A stretch of 14,280 bases of DNA from Bacteroidota bacterium (GTDB lineage: Bacteria > Bacteroidota > Bacteroidia > Chitinophagales > Chitinophagaceae). Numbering within the stretch: the first letter of the stretch is position 1; every line of letters begins with the position of its first letter. The translations under genes and the position numbers were made by a program. This document shows, piece by piece, positions 1 to 7,135 of the stretch. The stretch lies in NCBI GenBank assembly GCA_023430465.1, contig JAEZAM010000139.1, positions 1-14,280 on the forward strand. The letters run 5' to 3'. Under the pieces are notes generated by a model. The model saw only the letters and a list, made by a program, of their open reading frames with translations. It did no database searches and was not told the DNA's origin.

Positions 1-37
1 ACACTCCGCACTCCGCACTCCGCACTCCACATTCCGC
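1..37. repeat. ACTCCGC heptamer tandem array (cut by window edge)
   Basis: About five 7-base units: three exact ACTCCGC copies, then ACTCCAC and ATTCCGC. The array runs into the left edge, so its true length is unknown. The same heptamer recurs at 3011-3050, which makes it a dispersed intergenic array and not a local accident. It lies 48 bases upstream of the DUF892 start. No coding role is visible. Confidence 0.85.
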
Positions 38-84
38 CCTCTTTTTGGCACGAAAGTTTTATCTCTCCTCCTAAACCAATCATC

Positions 85-774
85 ATGGCTACATTACTCT
101 CTCTCCGTGATCTCCTGCAACATGAGATCGACGACCTCTATTCCGCAGAAGAGCAGATCATTGCTGCACTTCCCAAAATGATCGAGAAAGCATCTGATCG
201 TGAGCTCAAGAAAGCCCTTTCTGATCACCTCAAAATTACCCGGGCTCAGAAAGACCGGCTGGACAAAGTGAAAGCCGCACTCGGTGAAAAATCAGAAGAG
301 ACCAAAGGATTTTTTCAAAAATTATTTGGCTCCACTACCAAATGCAAGGGCACCGAGGGCCTCATTGAAGAAGGTGAGAAAATGATGAGCGAGGACATGG
401 ATCCAACCGTCATGGATGCCGCTATCATTGCTTCGGCCCAGAAGATCGAACATTATGAGATTTCCGGCTATGGTACCGCACGCGCCTATGCGCGCGAACT
501 CGGCCTGACCAACGTTCAAAAGTTACTGGAAGCCACACTTGCTGAAGAATACGAAGCGGACGACTCGCTCACCGTTCTCGCACTGAACAAGGTCAACGTG
601 GAAGCAGATAAGGGAAATCCACGGAAACAAAACAATGGTATGATGCCGGCAGCACGGAAATCTGCGCCATCCAGAGCTGCAAAGAAATCCAGCCCCGCCA
701 AATCCGCACCTAAGAAAGCAGCAAAGAAAAAAGCGGCGAAAAAAAAGACAGCAGGGAAAGCAAGCAGCCGTTGA
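85..774 (+). CDS. DUF892/YciF-type ferritin-like protein with Lys/Ala-rich C-terminal tail
   Basis: 229 aa. Residues about 5-170 match the DUF892 (YciE/YciF) ferritin-like four-helix fold. They start with LRDLLQHEIDDLYSAEEQ and carry acidic/His positions suited to a di-iron site: EIDDLYSAEEQ (14-24), DH near 47-48, EHYEISGYG (122-130) and EEYEADDSL (154-162). YciF-like proteins are stress-associated in enterobacteria; the biochemical role is not settled. Residues about 178-229 form a low-complexity basic tail of Lys, Ala, Ser and Pro resembling eukaryotic histone H1 or bacterial histone-like tails, which suggests nucleic-acid association (inference). The ATG at 85 gives a normal family N-terminus and no signal peptide, so the protein is predicted cytoplasmic. 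It is monocistronic in view and converges on the GH92 gene with an 8-base gap; no terminator is evident between them. Confidence 0.9.
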   Translation: MATLLSLRDLLQHEIDDLYSAEEQIIAALPKMIEKASDRELKKALSDHLKITRAQKDRLDKVKAALGEKSEETKGFFQKLFGSTTKCKGTEGLIEEGEKMMSEDMDPTVMDAAIIASAQKIEHYEISGYGTARAYARELGLTNVQKLLEATLAEEYEADDSLTVLALNKVNVEADKGNPRKQNNGMMPAARKSAPSRAAKKSSPAKSAPKKAAKKKAAKKKTAGKASSR

Positions 775-782
775 CGTCGGGT

Positions 783-2945
783 CTATTCTGTCGTCAGGAT
801 CTCGAGGGTGCCACCATTTTCAAAAAGCGAATGTGGTATGAAATACCCGGTGATGGGCGCCCCGTTTACATGAATGCCCGTCATCCTGCGCCCCTTGCCA
901 TTTTTCAGGATCGTAAGCGTCTTGCCATTGGTGAGTGTCCAGGTGGTCTTATCAAACAAGGGCACCGAAACGATATACTCATCATCCGCAGGGGAGAAAG
1001 GATAAACGCCCAATGATGCAAACACGTACCAGGACGACATTTCACCCGCATCATCCATCCCGCAAAGCGCAAGACCCTGTTCCCCTATTCCGTACAGGGT
1101 GTTGAGAATTGTATCGATGATACGTTGCGATTTCTCCGGCTTGCCGATGAAATGATAAGCAAATGGTGCTTCGTGATCAGGCTGATTGCCGTGGCAATAC
1201 TGCCCGATCATACTCTCTACATTGCGTGCGATATGTGTGGGGTTCCACGGCAGGGTGTAAAATGAATCCAGCTTGCTTTCAAAGCCTTTTGGTCCGCCAT
1301 ACAACTCTATCAGCCCTGGCATATCATGTGGTGCGAAAAATGATACCTGCCAGGCATTCGCCTCGCGATACATGTATTCATAGTAAGGGTACTGCGGATC
1401 GAAATTCGGCACCCATTCTCCATTCGGAAGTCTGCCACGCATGAACCTGGTTGAAGCGTCAAAGACGTTGCGGTAATTCCGGGCCCTTTGCATAAAGATG
1501 CGATGGTTGGACGTATCACCCAGCATCTTTGCCATGAGCGCCACTGAATAATCATCGTAGGCATACTCCAGGGTCTTGGACACACCAGCCGTACTTTTTG
1601 ATTCAACCCAGGGTTTCTCCACCACCAGGTCAGAGATATAGCCTTTCTTCATATACTCATTGATATGAGGCCGGCTCCCACCTTCAACGCTAGCATTTCT
1701 CAACAATAGTTGATAGGTTCCTTCAACATCGAAATCTTTCAGACCACGCTTGTATGAACCCACTATATAAGGTGCCGCATGGTCACCATGAAAGAACGTT
1801 GGAATGAATCCCGTTTTGTCGCCCATGTCTTTCAGTGATCGTATCACGTCCAGTGAAACATCTGGTGTAACAATGGTCGCCAGCACTTCCTTGTTGCGGT
1901 ATGTGTCCCAGAGCGACGGAACTGTGTAGTAACGAAAATTATTATTCACCACATTGTTCTTCACGTCCGTATAATCTCCACCAACATCACTCCGCAACGC
2001 AGGCCAGAGGAATCCGCGGTAGAGGGAAGAATAGAACATTTCTTTTTGCTTTGCAGTGCCACCCTCCACCTTTATACGTGAAAGAAGCTGCTCCCAGGTA
2101 TCGTTCGCGGCTTTCCTCACCTCACTGAAACTCTGTTCTCCTACTTCCTGCTCGAGGTTGCGTTTTGCGTTGGCAACGCTGACATATGAAAACCCGATTT
2201 TCATTTCCACCGGCTTGTTGCTGCCGTTCTCCAGGTGAACAAGGGCATGACCCTTTTTGGGATCCTCATTCTTTTTCTCGGTTTGCCGCACAGGCACATT
2301 CAGCACGGCATAAAAGTATATCGACCCTTCTCCGCTGTCCTGGTGACCTTCCAGCACATTCGTACCCTGTTGCCTGATATCCCAACTCCGGACGCGGTTA
2401 TTGGCGCGGCCAAGGTCAAAGAGGATGATCTGGTTATTATTGTAGTTGTATGTGTAGCGGTGATAAGCTGTTCGTAACGTGGATGTGAGATCAACCTGTA
2501 CTTTATAATCTTCCAGGTACACCTGGTAAAACCCGGGTGATGCCGCTTCGCGTGCATGAGAAAATCGTGAACTGTAAACCGTCTTAGTATTGTTAGATAC
2601 CGGCAGCACGGGAATATTGCAAAGATTCCAGTGCCCTTTGTTGGTGTGTGTGAAGCCGTAGATCACCGAGTCTTCGTATTCATATCCGGCACCGGAGCCG
2701 TACTCCGTAATAGGACTTGCCTGCACCATCGCATTGGGCAATGAACTACCGGGATATAACAGACCTGACCAGGCCCGCCACCCTTCGGGAAGGCGATAGC
2801 CGAGTATAGCTGAATCGGTGACAGGTGCAGTGCCGATGAAAGGATTTACATACTTCGTATGCGCCGAGACTACAGGGGTACTAACCGGAACCGAGGTCTT
2901 ACAGGATACGAGAGAAGCTATGACTATTAATAAAATGAAACGCAT
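783..2945 (-). CDS. GH92 family alpha-mannosidase, lipoprotein
   Basis: 720 aa, close to the usual GH92 length. It has a lipoprotein signal with lipobox LVSC (Cys15), then the family hallmark YVNPFIGT (about 33-40). The catalytic (alpha/alpha)6 half carries EANAWQ (Glu528), VSFFAPHD, GNQPDHEAPF (586-595) and GMDDAGEMSSWYVF (629-642). By spacing, Glu528 and Asp632 are the best counterparts of the catalytic acid and base described for Bacteroides GH92 enzymes; this is a by-eye assignment. GH92 enzymes are Ca2+-dependent inverting exo-alpha-mannosidases acting on alpha-1,2, -1,3, -1,4 or -1,6 linkages; linkage cannot be read here. Many relatives have GNEP where this one has GNQP. No acidic run follows the lipid Cys (CKTSVPV), so a periplasmic rather than surface location is the better guess. 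It is last in the PUL, 105 bases after GH76. Confidence 0.94.
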   Translation of the reverse strand: MRFILLIVIASLVSCKTSVPVSTPVVSAHTKYVNPFIGTAPVTDSAILGYRLPEGWRAWSGLLYPGSSLPNAMVQASPITEYGSGAGYEYEDSVIYGFTHTNKGHWNLCNIPVLPVSNNTKTVYSSRFSHAREAASPGFYQVYLEDYKVQVDLTSTLRTAYHRYTYNYNNNQIILFDLGRANNRVRSWDIRQQGTNVLEGHQDSGEGSIYFYAVLNVPVRQTEKKNEDPKKGHALVHLENGSNKPVEMKIGFSYVSVANAKRNLEQEVGEQSFSEVRKAANDTWEQLLSRIKVEGGTAKQKEMFYSSLYRGFLWPALRSDVGGDYTDVKNNVVNNNFRYYTVPSLWDTYRNKEVLATIVTPDVSLDVIRSLKDMGDKTGFIPTFFHGDHAAPYIVGSYKRGLKDFDVEGTYQLLLRNASVEGGSRPHINEYMKKGYISDLVVEKPWVESKSTAGVSKTLEYAYDDYSVALMAKMLGDTSNHRIFMQRARNYRNVFDASTRFMRGRLPNGEWVPNFDPQYPYYEYMYREANAWQVSFFAPHDMPGLIELYGGPKGFESKLDSFYTLPWNPTHIARNVESMIGQYCHGNQPDHEAPFAYHFIGKPEKSQRIIDTILNTLYGIGEQGLALCGMDDAGEMSSWYVFASLGVYPFSPADDEYIVSVPLFDKTTWTLTNGKTLTILKNGKGRRMTGIHVNGAPITGYFIPHSLFENGGTLEILTTE

Positions 2946-2971
2946 AGTTTATAGTATTATCTGCAGGCTCG

Positions 2972-2986
2972 CTTCGACAGGCTCAG
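2972..2986. repeat. CTTCGACAGGCTCAG dispersed repeat element
   Basis: The 15-mer CTTCGACAGGCTCAG lies in the gap between the GH92 start and the GH76 stop. Near-identical CTTCGACA-GCTCAG strings are a familiar intergenic repeat in many bacterial genomes; that is recalled knowledge, and only one copy occurs in this window. It is followed within 25 bases by the heptamer array, so most of this 105-base gap is repeat-derived. Confidence 0.5.
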
Positions 2987-3010
2987 CGCAAGCAGCGCAA
3001 CTGGTCAGCT

Positions 3011-3050
3011 CTCCACACTCAGCACTCCACACTCCGCACTCCGCACTTCT
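3011..3050. repeat. Second ACTCCGC heptamer array, abutting the GH76 stop codon
   Basis: Units in order are a partial CTCCAC, ACTCAGC, ACTCCAC, ACTCCGC, ACTCCGC and a degenerate ACTTCT. This is the same 7-base unit as at the left window edge. The array ends directly against the TGA of the GH76 gene (3051-3053), so it occupies the transcribed spacer between GH76 and GH92. Confidence 0.85.
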
Positions 3051-4211
3051 TCAGTCCAGCAAATCCAGCCTTTCCAACTCGGCCAGTGCTTCCATTAGCA
3101 TGGCACCACTGAGTTGGGTGGTGAGATCTGTGGTATTGCCGGGCGCGCGATCCCAGGCGGTGCCAAAAAGGATCAGGTTCTTATTGGTGCCCGTGCTCCA
3201 AAGTTTTTTACCGTTGCGCAGGATAAAATCTATGTAGTTGTTCTTTTTCTCTGCAGGTAACTGACCTTCGATGATCAGGCGGGTGAAATAGCGTACGAAC
3301 ACACCTTTGAACAGTCCGCCATCACCGCCTCCCTCGTCCTTCAGGATGGTATTGGTTATGAGCTGACCCGAACTCACTGCAAACTCTGCTGCCGCGATCG
3401 CATCGGTCTTGTAAGACGCATTGCCCGTAATCTTAAACAGTTCCAGCGCAGCACCGATAAACGTTCCCTGGTTGTACGTAAACTTCCATACCTGGTTTTT
3501 CACACCATTCTTGTCAATGTTATCGAACACCCACCCGGTAGCCGGCTCATACAGGACCGACTTTTGCCATTCATAGATGCGGATGGCCCATTGAAGGTCT
3601 TCGGCAGCACCAAACTCCTGGTGCAGCCTTGCGGCAAGGATCGCAGCGGGGAGGTTAGATGGTGCATTTTTGGAAGGATTGTCCTTTCTCCACCAGATGC
3701 CGCCACCAAGATCATTGCTCCAGCCATTTTTGATATCGGTCCAAAGTATATTGGTGATGTTACGGTACTGATCATCCCCGGTTGCCTGGTAGGCGCGGAG
3801 ACAGGCCAGGGCCATCCATTCCATATCGTCGTAATAATAATTGAGCCATGTGTTGCCATTCTTTGCACGCACGCCGCTCACCAGGTCATCCATTCTTGTT
3901 TTGGTGGCGGCTGACGGTTCACGCAAATAGGCATCTACCAGCACATCGAGTGCATGTGCATTCGGCCAGTACTGACCCCAGTCGCCCGAAGTATTACTGC
4001 TGAGATACACCTTTGAGGAGGCAGACCAGAAATAATTCATCGACAGTTGGGCTGAATCAGCCACCCGCTCCCAATCATACACCATTGTATTGCCTCCGCC
4101 TGATGGTGGCATGATCTCATCATCATCCCGAACCTTCAGACAGGAAGCGAAAAAAATAACCAGCCCTGCAAGGCCGATGGATAACCGCATGTATGGAATT
4201 GACGTTCTCAT
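3051..4211 (-). CDS. GH76 family alpha-1,6-mannanase, lipoprotein
   Basis: 386 aa from the ATG at 4211. An in-frame TTG at 4229 would add six residues, and an ATG at 4190 would also leave a full signal peptide. The lipoprotein signal ends in FASC (Cys24), followed by LKVRDDDE; an acidic run just after the lipid Cys resembles Bacteroidota surface-export signals, so display on the outer face is likely. The (alpha/alpha)6 GH76 domain follows. YYYDDMEWMALACLRAY at about 125-141 holds the adjacent Asp pair (128-129) that serves as nucleophile and acid/base in GH76 endo-alpha-1,6-mannanases. GWSNDLGGGIWW further on fits the family. Predicted role: endo-cleavage of the alpha-1,6 backbone of fungal-type mannan, supplying oligosaccharides to SusCD. 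It follows susE by 93 bases that contain a terminator-like hairpin. Confidence 0.92.
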   Translation of the reverse strand: MRTSIPYMRLSIGLAGLVIFFASCLKVRDDDEIMPPSGGGNTMVYDWERVADSAQLSMNYFWSASSKVYLSSNTSGDWGQYWPNAHALDVLVDAYLREPSAATKTRMDDLVSGVRAKNGNTWLNYYYDDMEWMALACLRAYQATGDDQYRNITNILWTDIKNGWSNDLGGGIWWRKDNPSKNAPSNLPAAILAARLHQEFGAAEDLQWAIRIYEWQKSVLYEPATGWVFDNIDKNGVKNQVWKFTYNQGTFIGAALELFKITGNASYKTDAIAAAEFAVSSGQLITNTILKDEGGGDGGLFKGVFVRYFTRLIIEGQLPAEKKNNYIDFILRNGKKLWSTGTNKNLILFGTAWDRAPGNTTDLTTQLSGAMLMEALAELERLDLLD

Positions 4212-4227
4212 AAAATTATTTTTTACC

Positions 4228-4264
4228 AAAGAAAAATGAACGCTGGTTCTGCATACCAGCGTTC
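4228..4264 (-). terminator. Terminator/attenuator-like hairpin between susE and GH76
   Basis: A perfect 10-bp inverted repeat: GAACGCTGGT (4238-4247) and ACCAGCGTTC (4255-4264) around a 7-base loop. On the minus strand the stem is followed at once by ATTTTTCTTT (4237-4228). This has the form of an intrinsic terminator for RNA reading from susE towards GH76. The next gene is in the same direction 17 bases further, so partial termination, or a 3'-end stabilising stem after processing, are both plausible. It would make susCDE transcripts more abundant than enzyme transcripts. Confidence 0.7.
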
Positions 4265-4267
4265 TGT

Positions 4268-4288
4268 CGACTGCTTAACGACTGCTTA
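4268..4288. repeat. Tandem 10-mer CGACTGCTTA, two copies
   Basis: CGACTGCTTA occurs at 4268-4277 and 4279-4288, an 11-base period, close to one helical turn. It lies between the susE stop and the hairpin. It could be a small binding site or a slippage duplication; no function can be assigned. Confidence 0.6.
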
Positions 4289-4304
4289 TCTAAAACTGAA
4301 CTGT

Positions 4305-5471
4305 TTACTTTTCGTAATTCTGTGTATAGACATCATCACTGCCCCGGAGCGAAACCCAGAAATCAGCCACTGTACCTTGTGGGAGATAATTCCTGTCGAA
4401 CTTCCAACCCCAGTCCCACTGGCTTCCGTTATTTGCAGCAAAGTTGATGGTGCGGTAAGCAACTGAACTTGGATATTGTCCGTCCTGGCCTGCAGGATCA
4501 CTGAAATTGGAATTCAACCACTGGTCACGGTTTCCGCTTCCTTCATCGATCACCATCAAGTACTTGTACCGCTCTTCGAAGCCCCAGGGCATCTGGGTAT
4601 AATTGACCGCTCTGTCATTGATGCGCCAGACACCGTTGGAAGTATACGGCAGGGTGAACCAGAATTGGTTACCAGCCGAGTACCAGAGTTTCACTTCTTT
4701 AACCTCGGCATAGGAAGCATTGATATTATTGAAGTCCATGCGGATCCGCATGATTTTATCCGGACCAGTGAACTCTGTCTCCCCGTTCATGCCAATGGCA
4801 TTGATACCGTTGTCATCAAAGATGTAATACTCTTTCGGTGTGCCGCTGGTTGCGTCCACGAACTTGTAAGTACCGGCTTTGAGTTTGCTATAGATCTCAA
4901 ACACACCTGGCTGGATCTGGCGCATCTTCATGGCATTTGCAAGTACGTCTCCATTCTCGGTAGCTGTACCGGTAAGATAAAGGCTGCCCGGCAGCACTGC
5001 GAATCCGCCCGGGCGTTCCAGTTCCAGGATGCGGGACATTGCTGCCTTTTTTACATTTGTACCTTTTGAAGCAAGTACCGTCCACCGGAATTTCTTTTTT
5101 TCGAAAAATGATGAGCCACCCAACTCAGCGATGCGATTAAGATCCCCATGAGTAAGGGTAAGTTTGTTCAGCACACCACGGTTATCTGAAACCATGGTAT
5201 AAAACGGTGCGGAGAAATCACCATTCTCCTGGTCGAAGGCTACTTCGTATAGCACGAGTGAGCCATCGGCGGCCTTTGCCTGTTCCCATTCAAACACTAC
5301 GGTCTGCCCGGAAGCGGGTTTAAGTAAAATAGATTCATCAGCTACAGGGGTAAAAAGATTTTTCACCTCCGTGAGATCCATGTTGATATCGCGCTCGTTC
5401 TTAGAGCAACCGATAAACGCAAGGCATATCAATGCAAAGAATGCAGTCCGTGTAATGAAATTATAATTCAT
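4305..5471 (-). CDS. SusE/SusF-like outer-membrane glycan-binding lipoprotein
   Basis: 388 aa from the ATG at 5471. An upstream in-frame ATG at 5495 overlaps the susD stop by 11 bases and adds eight residues; 5471 is chosen because it gives a cleaner lipoprotein signal (lipobox FIGC, Cys22). After the Cys, SKNERDINMD is acidic, compatible with surface export. The N-terminal part (about 25-160) is SusE-like: an Ig-type domain with LLKPASGQTVVFEWEQ and a second strand set ending LELERPGG. The C-terminal part has tandem beta-sandwich modules (LYLTGTATENGD, then VKLWYSAGNQFWFTLPY) as in starch-binding SusE/SusF modules. Exposed Trp residues (WDWGWKFD) could contact sugar. Predicted role: capturing mannan on the cell surface beside SusCD. 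It starts 13 bases after susD, so it is almost certainly co-transcribed. Confidence 0.85.
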   Translation of the reverse strand: MNYNFITRTAFFALICLAFIGCSKNERDINMDLTEVKNLFTPVADESILLKPASGQTVVFEWEQAKAADGSLVLYEVAFDQENGDFSAPFYTMVSDNRGVLNKLTLTHGDLNRIAELGGSSFFEKKKFRWTVLASKGTNVKKAAMSRILELERPGGFAVLPGSLYLTGTATENGDVLANAMKMRQIQPGVFEIYSKLKAGTYKFVDATSGTPKEYYIFDDNGINAIGMNGETEFTGPDKIMRIRMDFNNINASYAEVKEVKLWYSAGNQFWFTLPYTSNGVWRINDRAVNYTQMPWGFEERYKYLMVIDEGSGNRDQWLNSNFSDPAGQDGQYPSSVAYRTINFAANNGSQWDWGWKFDRNYLPQGTVADFWVSLRGSDDVYTQNYEK

Positions 5472-5484
5472 AGCAATCGTTTTT

Positions 5485-7110
5485 TTAATAACCATTATTC
5501 TGTGTAAGATTTGAATTCAAAGCGCGTTCTGCAGGTGGCACAGGCCAGAGATAGTGTTTCTGACTATCGAAGGTTCTTAGCTGTGCGCGGAGATACCCAT
5601 TGTCGATGGATGGCTCACCAAACCGTGCACCATGTGCCCATCCATTCAATACATCTTCTGCGATCTTCCACCGGCGGATATCATCAATGCGTATGCCTTC
5701 CATGGCAAACTCGGAACGGCGTTCGCTGCGGATGATTTCTGTCATGTCAGCATTTCCCGGGTAATCCAGTGCTCCTGCGCTGGTAAATCCAGCCCGCACA
5801 CGCAATGCGCGGATAGTTCTGTCCCATACGTCCTGCGTCATCTGACCGAGTGCATGCTTTGCCTCGGCGTACATCAGCAATACTTCGGCGTACCGGATAA
5901 GGTATAAATTCAAACCGGAACTGATGCCCGGTGCAGTGGCGTTAGGATCCCAGTATTTTCTCCAGTAGTAGCCTGTAGCCGTACCCTGTCCCGCAGGGCT
6001 GTACTCATTGGCTGTCTGACCCGCAGGCCCCGTACCGGGTTTGATATAGATTGTCTGCGTGCTGCCGTTGGGGTTAACCCAGTTATATCCATGGTACACC
6101 ACCGTTGCTGTCAAGCGTGGATCGCGGTTTACGTACGGATCATTCTCATTATAGCCTGAACCCGCCTCACCGATGCTTTTTCCATTCAGCATGATATAGT
6201 TGTCTACAAGTTCCTGTGTCGGCGAAAGGTTGTTGCCTCTTGCGCCTGCTGAGATAGGGGCGAAATCGATGTACTCACCCCAGGTGCGCAGTGTAGGCAC
6301 ATACTGTATAGCAAGGATGGATTCATTGTTTCTGCGGTTGACCACGTTGTTGCTGAACAGATCGGAGTAAGAAGGCACCAGAGAGTAGGTACCGTTTTCA
6401 GATTGATTGTTCATCAGCGCTTCGCAGATCGTTACTACTTCGGCCATGCGGTCACCTTCGTATAACAGTACGCGCGCTTTCAGCGCCATAGCTGCACCAC
6501 GTGTGATACGACCGTTATCGTTGGCAGAATATTCATCATTCGTAGGCAATACATCGGCAGCAGCATCCAGTTCAGCCAGGATAAAATCCCGAACCTCCGT
6601 ACGTGGCGAGCGCGCAATGGTCTTTGCCTGATCAGGCGTAATATCATTCTTCAGTAAAGGGACATCGCCCCACCATTTCATCAGGTTGAAATGATGGAAA
6701 GCGCGGATAAACGACACTTCCGCTTTCATGCGCGCCTTCATCGCATCGGAAAGGGTCTCGTTCTTGTCAACGTTTTCCAGGAAAATATTACATGATTTTA
6801 TTCCCGCGTAATACCCGGCCCACTCATTCTGAAAACGGGGCAATGATGGCGTGAAATTGCCGCTGGCAATGGCATCAGGCTGACCGCTGTTGATACCAAG
6901 CTTAGTAACAGCATTGTCTGATAGCGCTTCATTGTAGAACAATGGCTGGCTGGAATAAATACTCATGTAAATATTGTTCAGCGCATTGTTAACATTCTCA
7001 GATGATTGCCAGAAGGTCAGCTCGGTGAAACGATCCACAGGCGCCAGGTCGAGTTTTTTGCACGAGCCCAGCGAAACGATGACCGCCAGCAGAAGAATGA
7101 TTTTTTTCAT
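5485..7110 (-). CDS. SusD/RagB family outer-membrane glycan-binding lipoprotein
   Basis: 541 aa from the ATG at 7110 (an in-frame TTG lies two codons upstream). The signal peptide is MKKIILLLAVIVSLGSC with the lipid Cys at 17. The mature N-terminus KKLDLAPVDRFTELTFWQS is typical of SusD. A helical TPR-like scaffold follows, including FIRAFHHFNLMKWWGDVPLL and RGAAMALKARVLLYEGD. The C-terminal signature ERRSEFAMEGIRIDDIRRW is one of the most recognisable SusD motifs, and the protein ends with the usual YLWPVPPAER...LTQNNGY. SusD caps the SusC barrel and delivers oligosaccharide, here predicted to be alpha-manno-oligosaccharide from the neighbouring GH76 and GH92. It lies 25 bases after susC. 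Confidence 0.95.
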   Translation of the reverse strand: MKKIILLLAVIVSLGSCKKLDLAPVDRFTELTFWQSSENVNNALNNIYMSIYSSQPLFYNEALSDNAVTKLGINSGQPDAIASGNFTPSLPRFQNEWAGYYAGIKSCNIFLENVDKNETLSDAMKARMKAEVSFIRAFHHFNLMKWWGDVPLLKNDITPDQAKTIARSPRTEVRDFILAELDAAADVLPTNDEYSANDNGRITRGAAMALKARVLLYEGDRMAEVVTICEALMNNQSENGTYSLVPSYSDLFSNNVVNRRNNESILAIQYVPTLRTWGEYIDFAPISAGARGNNLSPTQELVDNYIMLNGKSIGEAGSGYNENDPYVNRDPRLTATVVYHGYNWVNPNGSTQTIYIKPGTGPAGQTANEYSPAGQGTATGYYWRKYWDPNATAPGISSGLNLYLIRYAEVLLMYAEAKHALGQMTQDVWDRTIRALRVRAGFTSAGALDYPGNADMTEIIRSERRSEFAMEGIRIDDIRRWKIAEDVLNGWAHGARFGEPSIDNGYLRAQLRTFDSQKHYLWPVPPAERALNSNLTQNNGY

Positions 7111-7135
7111 ATACAAACGTTGTTAGCAGTTCTGA

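Noticed and set aside
1..37. CRISPR array
   Set aside because: The repeats are contiguous 7-base units with no spacers, and no cas genes are present.
772..796. TGACG...CGTCA inverted repeat at the DUF892/GH92 convergent junction
   Set aside because: Only 5 bp of stem with a 15-base loop and no T-tract; too weak to call a terminator.
4476..5069. 197-codon plus-strand open frame inside susE
   Set aside because: It lies fully antisense to a well-supported gene, has no recognisable domain, and is a by-product of codon bias on the other strand.
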